DNA from: Syntrophomonadaceae bacterium | Lineage (GTDB): Bacteria; Bacillota; Syntrophomonadia; Syntrophomonadales; Syntrophomonadaceae | NCBI GenBank assembly: GCA_028683995.1 | Contig: JAQUGU010000009.1 | Coordinates: forward strand, 2,231-16,293 | DNA: 14,063 nucleotides | Direction: 5' to 3' | Notes under the pieces: generated by a model | The model's input: only the letters and a program-made list of their open reading frames with translations | What the model was told of the DNA's origin: nothing | Database searches by the model: none | Shown: positions 1-6,084 of the stretch, one piece after another | Layout: the number at the start of each line of letters is the position of its first letter | Numbering within the stretch: the first letter of the stretch is position 1 | Program-made: the position numbers and the translations under genes

Positions 1-466
1 TTATCCGTGAAAGCAGGGTGTCAGGTTTAATTACTATATCATGAAAAGGATAATTACGAGGGGCTTTTTGCTGGTGGGCCATTGGAGTATTAATATCCTG
101 GAGCAGGGTGCCCCCGGCGGCTACGTTTAACACCTGGCACCCCCGGCATATTCCCATTGCTGGCAGTTTCCTGGCTATTACTTTCTGGGCCAGCTTTATT
201 TCAAAATAGTCACGCCCGGGGTTAATCTCCCTCAGTTCCCAGCGAGGCAGTTCTCCCCAATAATAGGGGTCAACATCTCCTCCTCCGGAAAAAACCACCC
301 CATGGCATAATTTAAGATATTGGTCAATTATTTCTGCATCTTTAACCGGTGGTAATAATATCACGGCTGCTCCTGCTTGTAGCAGGGATTCTACATAATA
401 GTTAGGCAGGTAATATTCCTCACTTTCAATATTATAGTTACTGCAAATTCCTATCAATGGTCGCAT
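1..466 (-). CDS. Gamma-glutamyl-GABA hydrolase family protein (peptidase C26), 3' end cut off
   Basis: Partial: 155 residues are readable before the window edge; the family is usually about 230-250 residues. It is a class I glutamine amidotransferase-like hydrolase of the PuuD/peptidase C26 type, which cleaves gamma-glutamyl amide bonds in the cytoplasm. Seen: an N-terminal MRPLIGI strand, the FSGGGDVDP motif near residues 59-67, and the nucleophile elbow GICRGCQ at 105-111 with predicted catalytic Cys107. The GGTLLQDI stretch at 118-125 is also typical. The catalytic His and Glu lie beyond the window. The ATG at 464-466 follows an AGGGAGGG ribosome site at 473-480. It is separated from the upstream mazF gene by a terminator, so it is probably its own unit. 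The substrate (gamma-glutamyl-GABA or another gamma-glutamyl amide) cannot be decided; no polyamine genes are visible. Confidence 0.88.
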   Translation of the reverse strand, partial: MRPLIGICSNYNIESEEYYLPNYYVESLLQAGAAVILLPPVKDAEIIDQYLKLCHGVVFSGGGDVDPYYWGELPRWELREINPGRDYFEIKLAQKVIARKLPAMGICRGCQVLNVAAGGTLLQDINTPMAHQQKAPRNYPFHDIVIKPDTLLSRI

Positions 467-483
467 TTTATACCCTCCCTTTT

Positions 484-523
484 TTAAGCAGTCTATGCTT
501 AAGCAGCCCAATAAGTTGTGCAA
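484..523 (-). promoter_or_regulatory. Candidate promoter and dyad upstream of the amidotransferase-like hydrolase
   Basis: On the minus strand TTGCAC (518-523) lies 17 bases upstream of AAGCAT (495-500), a fair -35 with a weak -10. A perfect 7-base inverted repeat, TTAAGCA-N5-TGCTTAA (484-502), covers the -10 and ends 17 bases before the start codon. It could be an operator for a local repressor. It is not a terminator for the minus strand because A residues, not T, follow it. The promoter call is weak and rests on spacing alone. Confidence 0.3.
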
Positions 524-554
524 AAAATTAAGGATTGGGTCTGTCCCAATCCTT
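522..554 (-). terminator. Rho-independent terminator of the mazEF operon
   Basis: On the minus strand, a perfect 10-base-pair stem (530-539 with 545-554) and 5-base loop are followed by AATTTTTT. It starts 40 bases after the mazF stop. A second, outer inverted repeat of 9 bases (511-519 with 566-574) encloses it. The plus-strand side has no T run, so it acts in one direction only. Confidence 0.88.
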
Positions 555-594
555 TACTCCTTACAACAACTTATACATTATGCTTTTTATGTAA

Positions 595-942
595 CTATAG
601 TTCCTCCAACCCCATACTGACCAGTAAGGCCTTGTCGACCTTTAACATGGTCTCATCTTTTAAAACGGCTATACGCTGTTTTAAGCGGGTCTTGTCTATG
701 GTTCTGATTTGCTCTGCCAGTATTACAGAATCTCTTTCCAGTCCATAAGTTACGGCATCAATTTCTACATGGGTGGGCAACTTGGCTTTGTTAATTTGTG
801 AGGTTATGGCCAGAATAATCGTAGTTGGACTGTACTGATTACCTATATCATTCTGAACCACCAGAACCGGGCGGATACCTCCCTGTTCCGAACCCACCAC
901 CGGATTTAGCTGGGCAAAATAAATTTCACCTCTTTTGATCAT
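595..942 (-). CDS. mazF: mRNA interferase toxin MazF/EndoA
   Basis: This 115-residue protein is a MazF-family endoribonuclease, the toxin half of a type II toxin-antitoxin pair; it cuts mRNA at short specific sites. It closely resembles Bacillus subtilis EndoA (about 116 residues) as I recall that sequence: MIKRGEIYFA at the start, VGSEQGG and RPVLVVQND, then KLPTHVEID and RDSVILAEQIRTID. Predicted catalytic residues are Arg24 and Thr47, matching Arg25 and Thr48 of the B. subtilis toxin. I chose the ATG at 940-942 because it gives the family N terminus and has GGAG at 954-957. A GTG at 952-954 is in frame but overlaps that GGAG and the antitoxin stop codon. The gene starts 8 bases after the antitoxin gene, so the two are co-transcribed. 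All key residues are present, so the toxin looks intact. Confidence 0.96.
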   Translation of the reverse strand: MIKRGEIYFAQLNPVVGSEQGGIRPVLVVQNDIGNQYSPTTIILAITSQINKAKLPTHVEIDAVTYGLERDSVILAEQIRTIDKTRLKQRIAVLKDETMLKVDKALLVSMGLEEL

Positions 943-950
943 GCAAATTA

Positions 951-1220
951 TCACTCCAACAGTTTTTCTATACAGTTAACCAGGGCTTCTTCCTCTACTT
1001 TTAAATTTTCACAGGCCATGTTTAAATTAATTTCGGCCATTTCCAAATAGCCTCTTTTCATCTGCTCTATCAGAAATTTCCTTCTCCGCTCCCCAAGGTA
1101 AAACCTGATGGCCTCTCTAAATATCTCGCTGCGATTTTTACTCTCAATAAACTTTATATCATCAACTTCACAAAGGAGATTTTCTGGAATGGTAATTATA
1201 ATTCTTTTCGAGGATGGCAA
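951..1220 (-). CDS. mazE: Antitoxin of the MazEF/EndoAI-EndoA module (ribbon-helix-helix)
   Basis: This 89-residue protein is the antitoxin that binds and neutralises the downstream MazF and normally represses its own operon. It resembles B. subtilis EndoAI: a basic N-terminal strand (KRIIITIPENLL, about residues 5-16), a ribbon-helix-helix DNA-binding fold through about residue 45 (NRSEIFREAIRFYL), and the MKRGYLEMAEINL segment at about 54-66, typical of the toxin-binding C-terminal half. The start is a TTG at 1218-1220, placed by a strong GGAGGTG site at 1229-1235 with 8-base spacing. The longer open frame beginning at the ATG at 1260-1262 would start almost at the predicted transcription start, so it is unlikely. 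The antitoxin precedes the toxin, as is usual, and the B. subtilis alr-ndoAI-ndoA order is kept. Confidence 0.92.
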   Translation of the reverse strand: MPSSKRIIITIPENLLCEVDDIKFIESKNRSEIFREAIRFYLGERRRKFLIEQMKRGYLEMAEINLNMACENLKVEEEALVNCIEKLLE

Positions 1221-1228
1221 GATTCGAG

Positions 1229-1235
1229 CACCTCC
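1229..1235 (-). promoter_or_regulatory. Ribosome binding site that sets a TTG start for mazE
   Basis: GGAGGTG sits 8 bases before the TTG at 1218-1220. No equally good site precedes the ATG at 1260-1262. Confidence 0.8.
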
Positions 1236-1264
1236 GACGATTAAAAAATCCCACTGATACATCT

Positions 1265-1293
1265 ATTATATTTGTCAGCAAGGGGGCTCGCAA
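1265..1293 (-). promoter_or_regulatory. Promoter of the mazEF operon, with a possible operator in the spacer
   Basis: On the minus strand TTGCGA (1288-1293, four of six consensus bases) is followed after exactly 17 bases by a perfect TATAAT (1265-1270). The spacer contains an imperfect inverted repeat GCGAG-CCCC-CTTGC (1278-1291), a plausible binding site for the antitoxin's autorepression. The promoter lies between alr and mazE and lets the pair be expressed apart from the alr operon. There is no terminator after alr, so read-through is also possible. Confidence 0.72.
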
Positions 1294-1317
1294 ATCCAAT
1301 AATTACAATAAGTTGTT

Positions 1318-2448
1318 TTAGCTCCTGCCATTCTTGTAAATTCTGGGTACCCGGGAACCTAATGCGGATACTACTTCATAATTTATGGTTCCCATCGCCT
1401 GAGCCAAATCATCGGCGGTTACCCCATCTTCAGGCCGGCCAAAAAGAATTACTTCGTCTCCCTCTTTAACTTCCCCTACCCCACTGACATCAAACATACA
1501 CATATCCATACAAACATTACCTACCAAAGGTACCAGTTTCCCGTTTATCAATGCCTGCACCCGGTTGGAGAGCAAGCGGCTATAGCCATCGGCATAACCA
1601 ATGGGTACGGTAGCCACCCGGGTGTCCCGCTGACAGTAATAGGTGCGGTTGTAGCTGATACTGTGCCCCGCGAGTAGCGTTTTGACATAAGTGACCCTGC
1701 TTTTCAAGGTCATAGCGGGTATAATATCGAATTTTCCCAGCTTTGTTTGCGGCGAGGGAGAAAGTCCGTATAGTAAAATTCCTGCCCTGACCATATCAAA
1801 ATGAGCCTCGGGAAAATTTATTAGAGCTGCACTGTTAGAACAATGCTTAAGGGGGATATGTACCCCACGCTCTTCCAATTTGTTAATAAAACCCGCAAAA
1901 GTTTTTATCTGCTCCCTGGAAAAACTACTATCTTCTAAATCAGCCTCGGCCAAATGGGTAAATATTCCTTCTATTTTCACCCCCGGCAGAGCAGCTATTT
2001 CCTGTAAGAGATCCAGGCTGTTATTTTCCGGTAAAAAACCTATTCTGCCCATACCAGTATCAAGCTTGATATGCAGGTGAACCTGCCGGTTCAGCCTTAC
2101 TGCTGCTTGAGACATAACCCGGGCTGATTCCATGGTAAATATACAGGGTCTGATATCTTCAGCTACTACGGTTACGGCATCAGATGGCGATATATAACCC
2201 AACACCAGTACAGGTATCTCTTCAATTTCCTGCTTCAGCGTTAAAGCTTCATCCAGGCTGGCAACTCCAAAGAAATCAACCTTTTCCTGGCAACAAACCC
2301 TGCTCACTTCCAACATGCCATGACCATAGGCATTGGCCTTTACCATAACCATAATTCCTGCATTACCTGCTGCTCTTTTTATTGTAGTCAGGTTATGTTT
2401 AATTGCCACTAAATCTATTTCTGCCCATGTTGGTCTGTGATTATCCAT
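1318..2448 (-). CDS. alr: Alanine racemase
   Basis: This 376-residue PLP enzyme interconverts L- and D-alanine in the cytoplasm and supplies D-alanine for peptidoglycan. The length is normal for the family. Domains: an N-terminal TIM barrel (about 1-235) and a C-terminal beta domain (about 240-370). The PLP-binding lysine is Lys37 in MVKANAYGHG; the second catalytic base is Tyr266 in the SISY motif. KLDTGMGRIGF at 128-138 holds the conserved Arg135, and GNVCMDM (310-316) is the loop that helps form the dimer active site. The start ATG at 2446-2448 overlaps the last 8 bases of the CBS-domain gene, which implies translational coupling. It is the last gene of the acpS operon. Confidence 0.97.
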   Translation of the reverse strand: MDNHRPTWAEIDLVAIKHNLTTIKRAAGNAGIMVMVKANAYGHGMLEVSRVCCQEKVDFFGVASLDEALTLKQEIEEIPVLVLGYISPSDAVTVVAEDIRPCIFTMESARVMSQAAVRLNRQVHLHIKLDTGMGRIGFLPENNSLDLLQEIAALPGVKIEGIFTHLAEADLEDSSFSREQIKTFAGFINKLEERGVHIPLKHCSNSAALINFPEAHFDMVRAGILLYGLSPSPQTKLGKFDIIPAMTLKSRVTYVKTLLAGHSISYNRTYYCQRDTRVATVPIGYADGYSRLLSNRVQALINGKLVPLVGNVCMDMCMFDVSGVGEVKEGDEVILFGRPEDGVTADDLAQAMGTINYEVVSALGSRVPRIYKNGRS

Positions 2449-2896
2449 TACTTTTTACCAGGGTTTTTAAAATATCATTACGAGTAATTATACCCACTAA
2501 TTTATCATTTCTTACTACTGGTACCCGATTTACGGCTCGCTTCTGCATTATTTCCACAATTTCACTAACCGGGGTATCTTCTTCAACCACATAAACCTTG
2601 CGAGTCATGGCATCTTTCACCTGGGAAGCGGTATATTTTTTTATATCGTTATTAAAACGTATGGGATTATCCAGAAAAATAATACTATCAAATAAAGTTA
2701 AATAAAATGGAACCTTTAACTCGCTGGCTCTGACTATTAAATCTTTTTCCGTAATTATACCTACTACATGATCGTCTGCATCTACTACCGGCAGACCACT
2801 AATTTTATTATCCACTAAAATCCGGGCTGCTTTATCAACCTTTTCTTCCGGGATTACCGTAATAACATCCCGGCTCATAATCTCTCGAGCTAACAT
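2441..2896 (-). CDS. CBS-domain protein (two CBS repeats)
   Basis: This 151-residue protein consists of two CBS repeats, about residues 1-58 and 92-148, which usually bind adenosyl compounds such as AMP, ATP or S-adenosylmethionine. Each repeat shows the GLPVVD / RVPVV strand followed by VGIITE(K)DL / VGIITRNDIL. The linker (about 60-88, with PFYLTLFDSIIFL) is hydrophobic and recurs in stand-alone CBS proteins. No catalytic domain is attached, so the role is probably energy or nucleotide sensing; the partner is unknown. The ATG at 2894-2896 follows GGAGG seven bases upstream. It lies 19 bases after the NAD(P)HX repair gene and overlaps alr by 8 bases, so it belongs to this operon. It is an extra gene relative to the B. 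subtilis acpS-alr neighbourhood. Confidence 0.92.
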   Translation of the reverse strand: MLAREIMSRDVITVIPEEKVDKAARILVDNKISGLPVVDADDHVVGIITEKDLIVRASELKVPFYLTLFDSIIFLDNPIRFNNDIKKYTASQVKDAMTRKVYVVEEDTPVSEIVEIMQKRAVNRVPVVRNDKLVGIITRNDILKTLVKSNG

Positions 2897-2915
2897 ATCC
2901 TTGCCTCCAATCTAT

Positions 2916-4463
2916 TTATAAAAACTTTTTCAGGACTTCAGGGAGACATAAAATCAAATCACCCGCTATTAGTCCCCGTTCCCCTTTTATTTCAGCAGCC
3001 AGATCACCGGCCAAACCATGGAGATAAACCCCGGCAAAAGCTGCATCCTGCGGTTTTAGGCCCTGGGCAATAAGTCCAGTTATTATTCCAGTAAGGACAT
3101 CTCCACTACCAGCGGTAGCCATCCCCGGATTGCCGTTGATATTTATATAAACCTCTCCCGAGGGATTGGCCAAAATCGTCTTATTCCCCTTTAGCACCAG
3201 GGTTACTCCCCATTTCTGAGCATACGTTTGGGTAATTTCCAAGCGCTGGGATTGAACTTCTTCTATACTTTTACCAGTTAAACGAGCCATTTCACCAGGA
3301 TGGGGGGTGAGAACAATAGGAACCTGGCGATCTTTTAGGATAGCTACATCGTTTTCCAAAGCATTTAAACCATCGGCATCAATTACCAGGGGTACACCTG
3401 ATCTTTCCAGTATATAGCGAACTATAGCACCAGCTTCCGGGTAGCGTGACAGACCCGGCCCAATAGCACACACCGATACTGTTCCCAGCAAATTCTCAAT
3501 AGCCGGGAGAGCCTCCAGGGCAATAGCTGACTGCCCGGTCTCAGCCAGAGGAGCAGTCATTATCTCCATCAGACTGGAATCTACCACTACGGTTAGTGAC
3601 TCCGGGACTGCAGCCGTAACCAGACCCGCCCCGGTACGTAAAGCCGCCAGGGAAGCCATCATTATAGCTCCTACCATACCAGGTGAACCGCCAAGCATTA
3701 GAGCATGCCCATATGTACCCTTATGGGAATTGGCAGAGCGGGGTTTTAGCAGAGCGCTGACCATTGTTTCGCTGATTAAGTTGGTTTTAATGCTGTTATC
3801 TTCAAGCAAAACTGCCGGTATAGAAATATCAGCAACACTGAGAGTGCCTGCATATTCTTTCCCCGGTTCCAGAACCAGCCCAATCTTAGGTAAGGCAAAG
3901 GTTACGGTATGGATGGCCTTTATAGCATCACCGTGAACCCTGCCGGTATCAGCTTCCACCCCGGACGGAATATCAACTGCTACTACCGGAGCCCGGCACC
4001 AGTTGACCATTTTTACCAGCCGGGAATCAAACGGGTTAAGACTACCCTTAAACCCTATACCATATAGGGCATCAACTATTAAATCGGCATTCATCAGGGA
4101 GAGCATCAGCCGATCCAGGTCTTTTTCACTGCTCAAAGGTAATATCCGGGCTCCCATTTTTAGCAGTATTTCATAATTTATCCGCGAATCGTGGGTCAGC
4201 TCTTCCACTTGCCCGGTAAGATAGGTTTCCACCACCGCGCCCGAATTTATTAAATGCCGGGCTATAACCAGACCGTCTCCTCCATTATTACCCTTTCCGG
4301 CCAGAATAATTATCATGCGGTTTTTGGTCTCACCCAGTATTTCTTCGATTACCTCCAGCGTACGTAATCCTGCATTTTCCATAAGTATTAAACTGGGTAT
4401 ACCAAATTCACTACTGGCCCTGCGATCGATATCTTTCATTTCATCCGCTTTAAGCAATTTCAT
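2916..4463 (-). CDS. nnr: Bifunctional NAD(P)HX epimerase / ADP-dependent NAD(P)HX dehydratase
   Basis: This 515-residue fused metabolite-repair enzyme acts on NADHX and NADPHX, damaged hydrated forms of NAD(P)H. The N-terminal YjeF_N domain (about 1-215) epimerises the R and S forms; the C-terminal ribokinase-like domain (about 230-513) dehydrates the S form using ADP. Visible motifs are GKGNNGGDG at 56-64 and VDIPSGV in the epimerase half. In the dehydratase half are LGGSPGMVGA, IGPGLS, DADGLNAL (362-369), HPGEM (388-392) and AGSGDVLTG with predicted catalytic Asp455. The start is the ATG at 4461-4463; its GGGGTG ribosome site overlaps the acpS stop codon 4 bases upstream. A TTG at 4482-4484 would add 7 residues but lacks a ribosome site. 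Fused versions like this are common in bacteria, and both halves look intact. Confidence 0.95.
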   Translation of the reverse strand: MKLLKADEMKDIDRRASSEFGIPSLILMENAGLRTLEVIEEILGETKNRMIIILAGKGNNGGDGLVIARHLINSGAVVETYLTGQVEELTHDSRINYEILLKMGARILPLSSEKDLDRLMLSLMNADLIVDALYGIGFKGSLNPFDSRLVKMVNWCRAPVVAVDIPSGVEADTGRVHGDAIKAIHTVTFALPKIGLVLEPGKEYAGTLSVADISIPAVLLEDNSIKTNLISETMVSALLKPRSANSHKGTYGHALMLGGSPGMVGAIMMASLAALRTGAGLVTAAVPESLTVVVDSSLMEIMTAPLAETGQSAIALEALPAIENLLGTVSVCAIGPGLSRYPEAGAIVRYILERSGVPLVIDADGLNALENDVAILKDRQVPIVLTPHPGEMARLTGKSIEEVQSQRLEITQTYAQKWGVTLVLKGNKTILANPSGEVYININGNPGMATAGSGDVLTGIITGLIAQGLKPQDAAFAGVYLHGLAGDLAAEIKGERGLIAGDLILCLPEVLKKFL

Positions 4464-4467
4464 GCTT

Positions 4468-4836
4468 TCACCCCTTTTTCGCAATTACGGTGGCTATAGC
4501 CTGTTCCCGGGAATGGGAAAGGCTAATGGATATTTCCCCGATACCCTCTGCCTGGCAGCGCTGCTGGGCCTTACCATACAGGTAGACCTGCGGCCTGCCA
4601 TCCTCACCCCGAAGTACTTCCAAATCATGAAAACGTACTCCTGCTATGAGCGCCGGATGCAGCTTACGCAGCGCTTCTTTGGCCGCAAAACGAACTGCCA
4701 GCGAAGGATAAGGATTAGCCTTATTCATACAATAGCCCAGTTCACGACTGGTAAATACCCGCTCCAGAAAACGAGGAGTCCTCTCCACCGCTTTTTTAAC
4801 CCGTTCTATTTCAATTATATCAATACCAATAAGCAC
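4468..4836 (-). CDS. acpS: Holo-[acyl-carrier-protein] synthase
   Basis: This 122-residue enzyme transfers the 4'-phosphopantetheine arm from CoA to apo-acyl carrier protein, which activates fatty acid synthesis. The length fits the family (about 115-130). The N-terminal GIDIIEIERV carries Mg-binding Asp6; the second metal ligand is Glu54 in RFAAKEAL. The C-terminal SISLSHSREQAIA strand is also typical. The GTG at 4834-4836 is the chosen start, because AAGGAGGG at 4842-4849 lies 5 bases upstream and the protein then begins MLIGIDI. The longer frame, starting at 4869, would add 11 residues not typical of the family. It is the first gene of the acpS-nnr-CBS-alr operon. Confidence 0.95.
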   Translation of the reverse strand: MLIGIDIIEIERVKKAVERTPRFLERVFTSRELGYCMNKANPYPSLAVRFAAKEALRKLHPALIAGVRFHDLEVLRGEDGRPQVYLYGKAQQRCQAEGIGEISISLSHSREQAIATVIAKKG

Positions 4837-4841
4837 TGGAG

Positions 4842-4849
4842 CCCTCCTT
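4842..4849 (-). promoter_or_regulatory. Ribosome binding site that sets a GTG start for acpS
   Basis: AAGGAGGG is 5 bases upstream of the GTG at 4834-4836. Start codons farther upstream would place this site inside the coding region. Confidence 0.75.
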
Positions 4850-4894
4850 TTCCCTAAATTAAAATTCAATAATTTATAATAAAATTATATTAGT

Positions 4895-4922
4895 ATTATA
4901 CCCTTCCGTTTCCCAACGTAAA
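4895..4922 (-). promoter_or_regulatory. Promoter of the acpS-nnr-CBS-alr operon
   Basis: On the minus strand TTTACG (4917-4922, four of six consensus bases) is followed after 16 bases by a perfect TATAAT (4895-4900). The surrounding 60 bases are very AT-rich, and a second TATAAT-like hexamer lies just downstream. The site is immediately past the cheW terminator, so the operon is separate from cheW. Confidence 0.6.
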
Positions 4923-4952
4923 ATAAACCCTGAAACCAGTATGATTTCAGGG
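4921..4952 (-). terminator. Rho-independent terminator after cheW
   Basis: On the minus strand an 8-base-pair stem (4928-4935 with 4945-4952, CCCTGAAA/TTTCAGGG) and 9-base loop are followed by TTTATTTTA. It begins 15 bases past the cheW stop codon. The T run is interrupted once, so efficiency may be moderate. Confidence 0.72.
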
Positions 4953-4966
4953 CCAGGTTACAGTGC

Positions 4967-5446
4967 TTACTCCTCTGCGTTGGCTACACCAACCAGGTCG
5001 GCTTTTTCTTTGTCGGTTAAAATTTTATTCATGTCCAGTAAAATTAAGAGACGACCTTCAATCTTACCCACACCAGTCAGATATTCTGCGGTAATCCCAC
5101 CGATTATTGCCGGGGGGGGCTCAATATCACTATTTGCCAACCGCAAAACCTCACTAACTTCGTCAACGATTATTCCCATCGTCTGTCCTTCCACCTCTAC
5201 TACTACACTACGAGTATCACTGGTAATATCTGAATTTCCCATCTGAAATCTTTTTTTCAAATCAATTATAGGAATAATCCTTCCCCGTAAATTAATAATG
5301 CCTTCTACGAAATCGGGGGCCTGTGGTAATTGTGTAGGTCGAGTCATAGTTATTATTTCCTGAACCTGGGTAATCGGTACACCATATTCGCAAACCATAT
5401 CACCCTGCTTCAGCATAAACACCACCAGTTGAATTTCTTCGGCCAT
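4967..5446 (-). CDS. cheW: CheW-like chemotaxis coupling protein
   Basis: This 159-residue protein is a single CheW domain, the adaptor that links methyl-accepting receptors to the kinase CheA at the inner face of the membrane. Typical features: QLVVFMLKQGDMVCEYGV at the N terminus, the VEGIINLRGRIIPIIDL segment at about 47-63, IIVDEVSEVLRL at about 91-102 and VGKIEGRLLILLDM near 125-138. The start ATG at 5444-5446 follows AGGAGG at 5454-5459. Both sides lack other chemotaxis genes and a terminator follows, so it is a solitary copy. It may serve a pathway encoded elsewhere or a receptor with a specific role. A run of eight G residues at 5111-5118 codes for the Pro-rich stretch near residue 110. 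Confidence 0.93.
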   Translation of the reverse strand: MAEEIQLVVFMLKQGDMVCEYGVPITQVQEIITMTRPTQLPQAPDFVEGIINLRGRIIPIIDLKKRFQMGNSDITSDTRSVVVEVEGQTMGIIVDEVSEVLRLANSDIEPPPAIIGGITAEYLTGVGKIEGRLLILLDMNKILTDKEKADLVGVANAEE

Positions 5447-5514
5447 TGCTTTTCCTCCTATCCCCTTAAACTCTTACCTTGACCAGCAGAGAAGTTTTTT
5501 GTAGATATATATTC

Positions 5515-5520
5515 ATTATA
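5515..5520 (-). promoter_or_regulatory. Possible -10 box of the cheW promoter
   Basis: A perfect TATAAT on the minus strand lies 68 bases before the cheW start. No good -35 box is found at 16-18 base spacing, so activation by another factor, or a false hit in AT-rich DNA, are both possible. Confidence 0.3.
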
Positions 5521-5570
5521 CGGTTATATTTTCCTTTATGGTACTAAATAATTTGGCTGTCGTATACGGT

Positions 5571-6005
5571 TTAAAAACTTATTACCCAACCAGCTTGCAA
5601 GAGTTTACTGCTAATAGTATATATGCTGGCTTCTCTGCCTACCCGCAGCCTTCCTTGCAGGCCATAATAGCTTAAACAAGAATCGGAACATAAAATTTCT
5701 ATTCCTTGTTCCTCCATAATTTTAAAAAAAGGCTCCATTTCCGAACCCTCGGTAGCCAGAAACACCGCACTATTAATCAAAATTATAGTATTAATCATCT
5801 CTGTCTTGTGGCAGAGGGTATGAGAGAACTCTTCCATTAATAGATTTCCTACCTTATTATCTCCCTGCCCGAAAAGATTGCTGCTTAATAATAATACAAT
5901 GCTACCTTCTATAGCATTAATCACATCAAGATCCTGCTGAATTTTTTCCAACAAGTCTTTATTATGATTTTCCAGAGGAAATTGAGACCTGGCTTTAGGC
6001 TGCAA
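5571..6005 (-). CDS. YedF-like DsrE-family protein lacking the N-terminal TusA domain
   Basis: This 144-residue protein matches the C-terminal DsrE-like half of the selenium-metabolism-associated protein YedF. Seen: an IVLLLSSNLFGQGD strand-loop (36-49), IILINSAVFLATEGSE (74-89), GIEILCSDSCLSYYGL (101-116) with Cys106 and Cys110, and a VGREASIYTI stretch near the end. Family knowledge: YedF normally has about 200 residues with an N-terminal TusA/SirA sulfur-carrier domain. Here only about 33 unrelated-looking residues precede the DsrE part. The start is a TTG at 6003-6005, preceded by GGAG with only 4 bases between; upstream the frame meets a stop with no ATG. Cys110 is the equivalent of the conserved YedF cysteine. 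No selD or other selenium gene is in view, so a role in sulfur or selenium transfer is only an inference. Confidence 0.75.
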   Translation of the reverse strand: MQPKARSQFPLENHNKDLLEKIQQDLDVINAIEGSIVLLLSSNLFGQGDNKVGNLLMEEFSHTLCHKTEMINTIILINSAVFLATEGSEMEPFFKIMEEQGIEILCSDSCLSYYGLQGRLRVGREASIYTISSKLLQAGWVISF

Positions 6006-6084
6006 TTTACTCCGCCCCCATACATTGTTTTGTTTACTCTAAGTGTGGCTTTACTGCACTATTCTTTATTTTAACATGCATTTC

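Noticed and set aside
518..748. 76-codon plus-strand frame over the mazF terminator and 3' end
   Set aside because: It is antisense to a clear mazF gene and to a terminator.
4482..4484. TTG start for the NAD(P)HX repair gene
   Set aside because: It lies inside acpS with no ribosome site; the ATG at 4461-4463 is well placed behind GGGGTG.
4315..4857. 180-codon plus-strand frame opposite acpS and the NAD(P)HX repair gene
   Set aside because: It is a shadow of two well-recognised genes and has no recognisable domain.
5515..5550. Sigma-D (flagellar) type promoter for cheW
   Set aside because: CCGTATAA resembles part of the -10 box, but the TAAA element is about 11 bases away instead of about 15.
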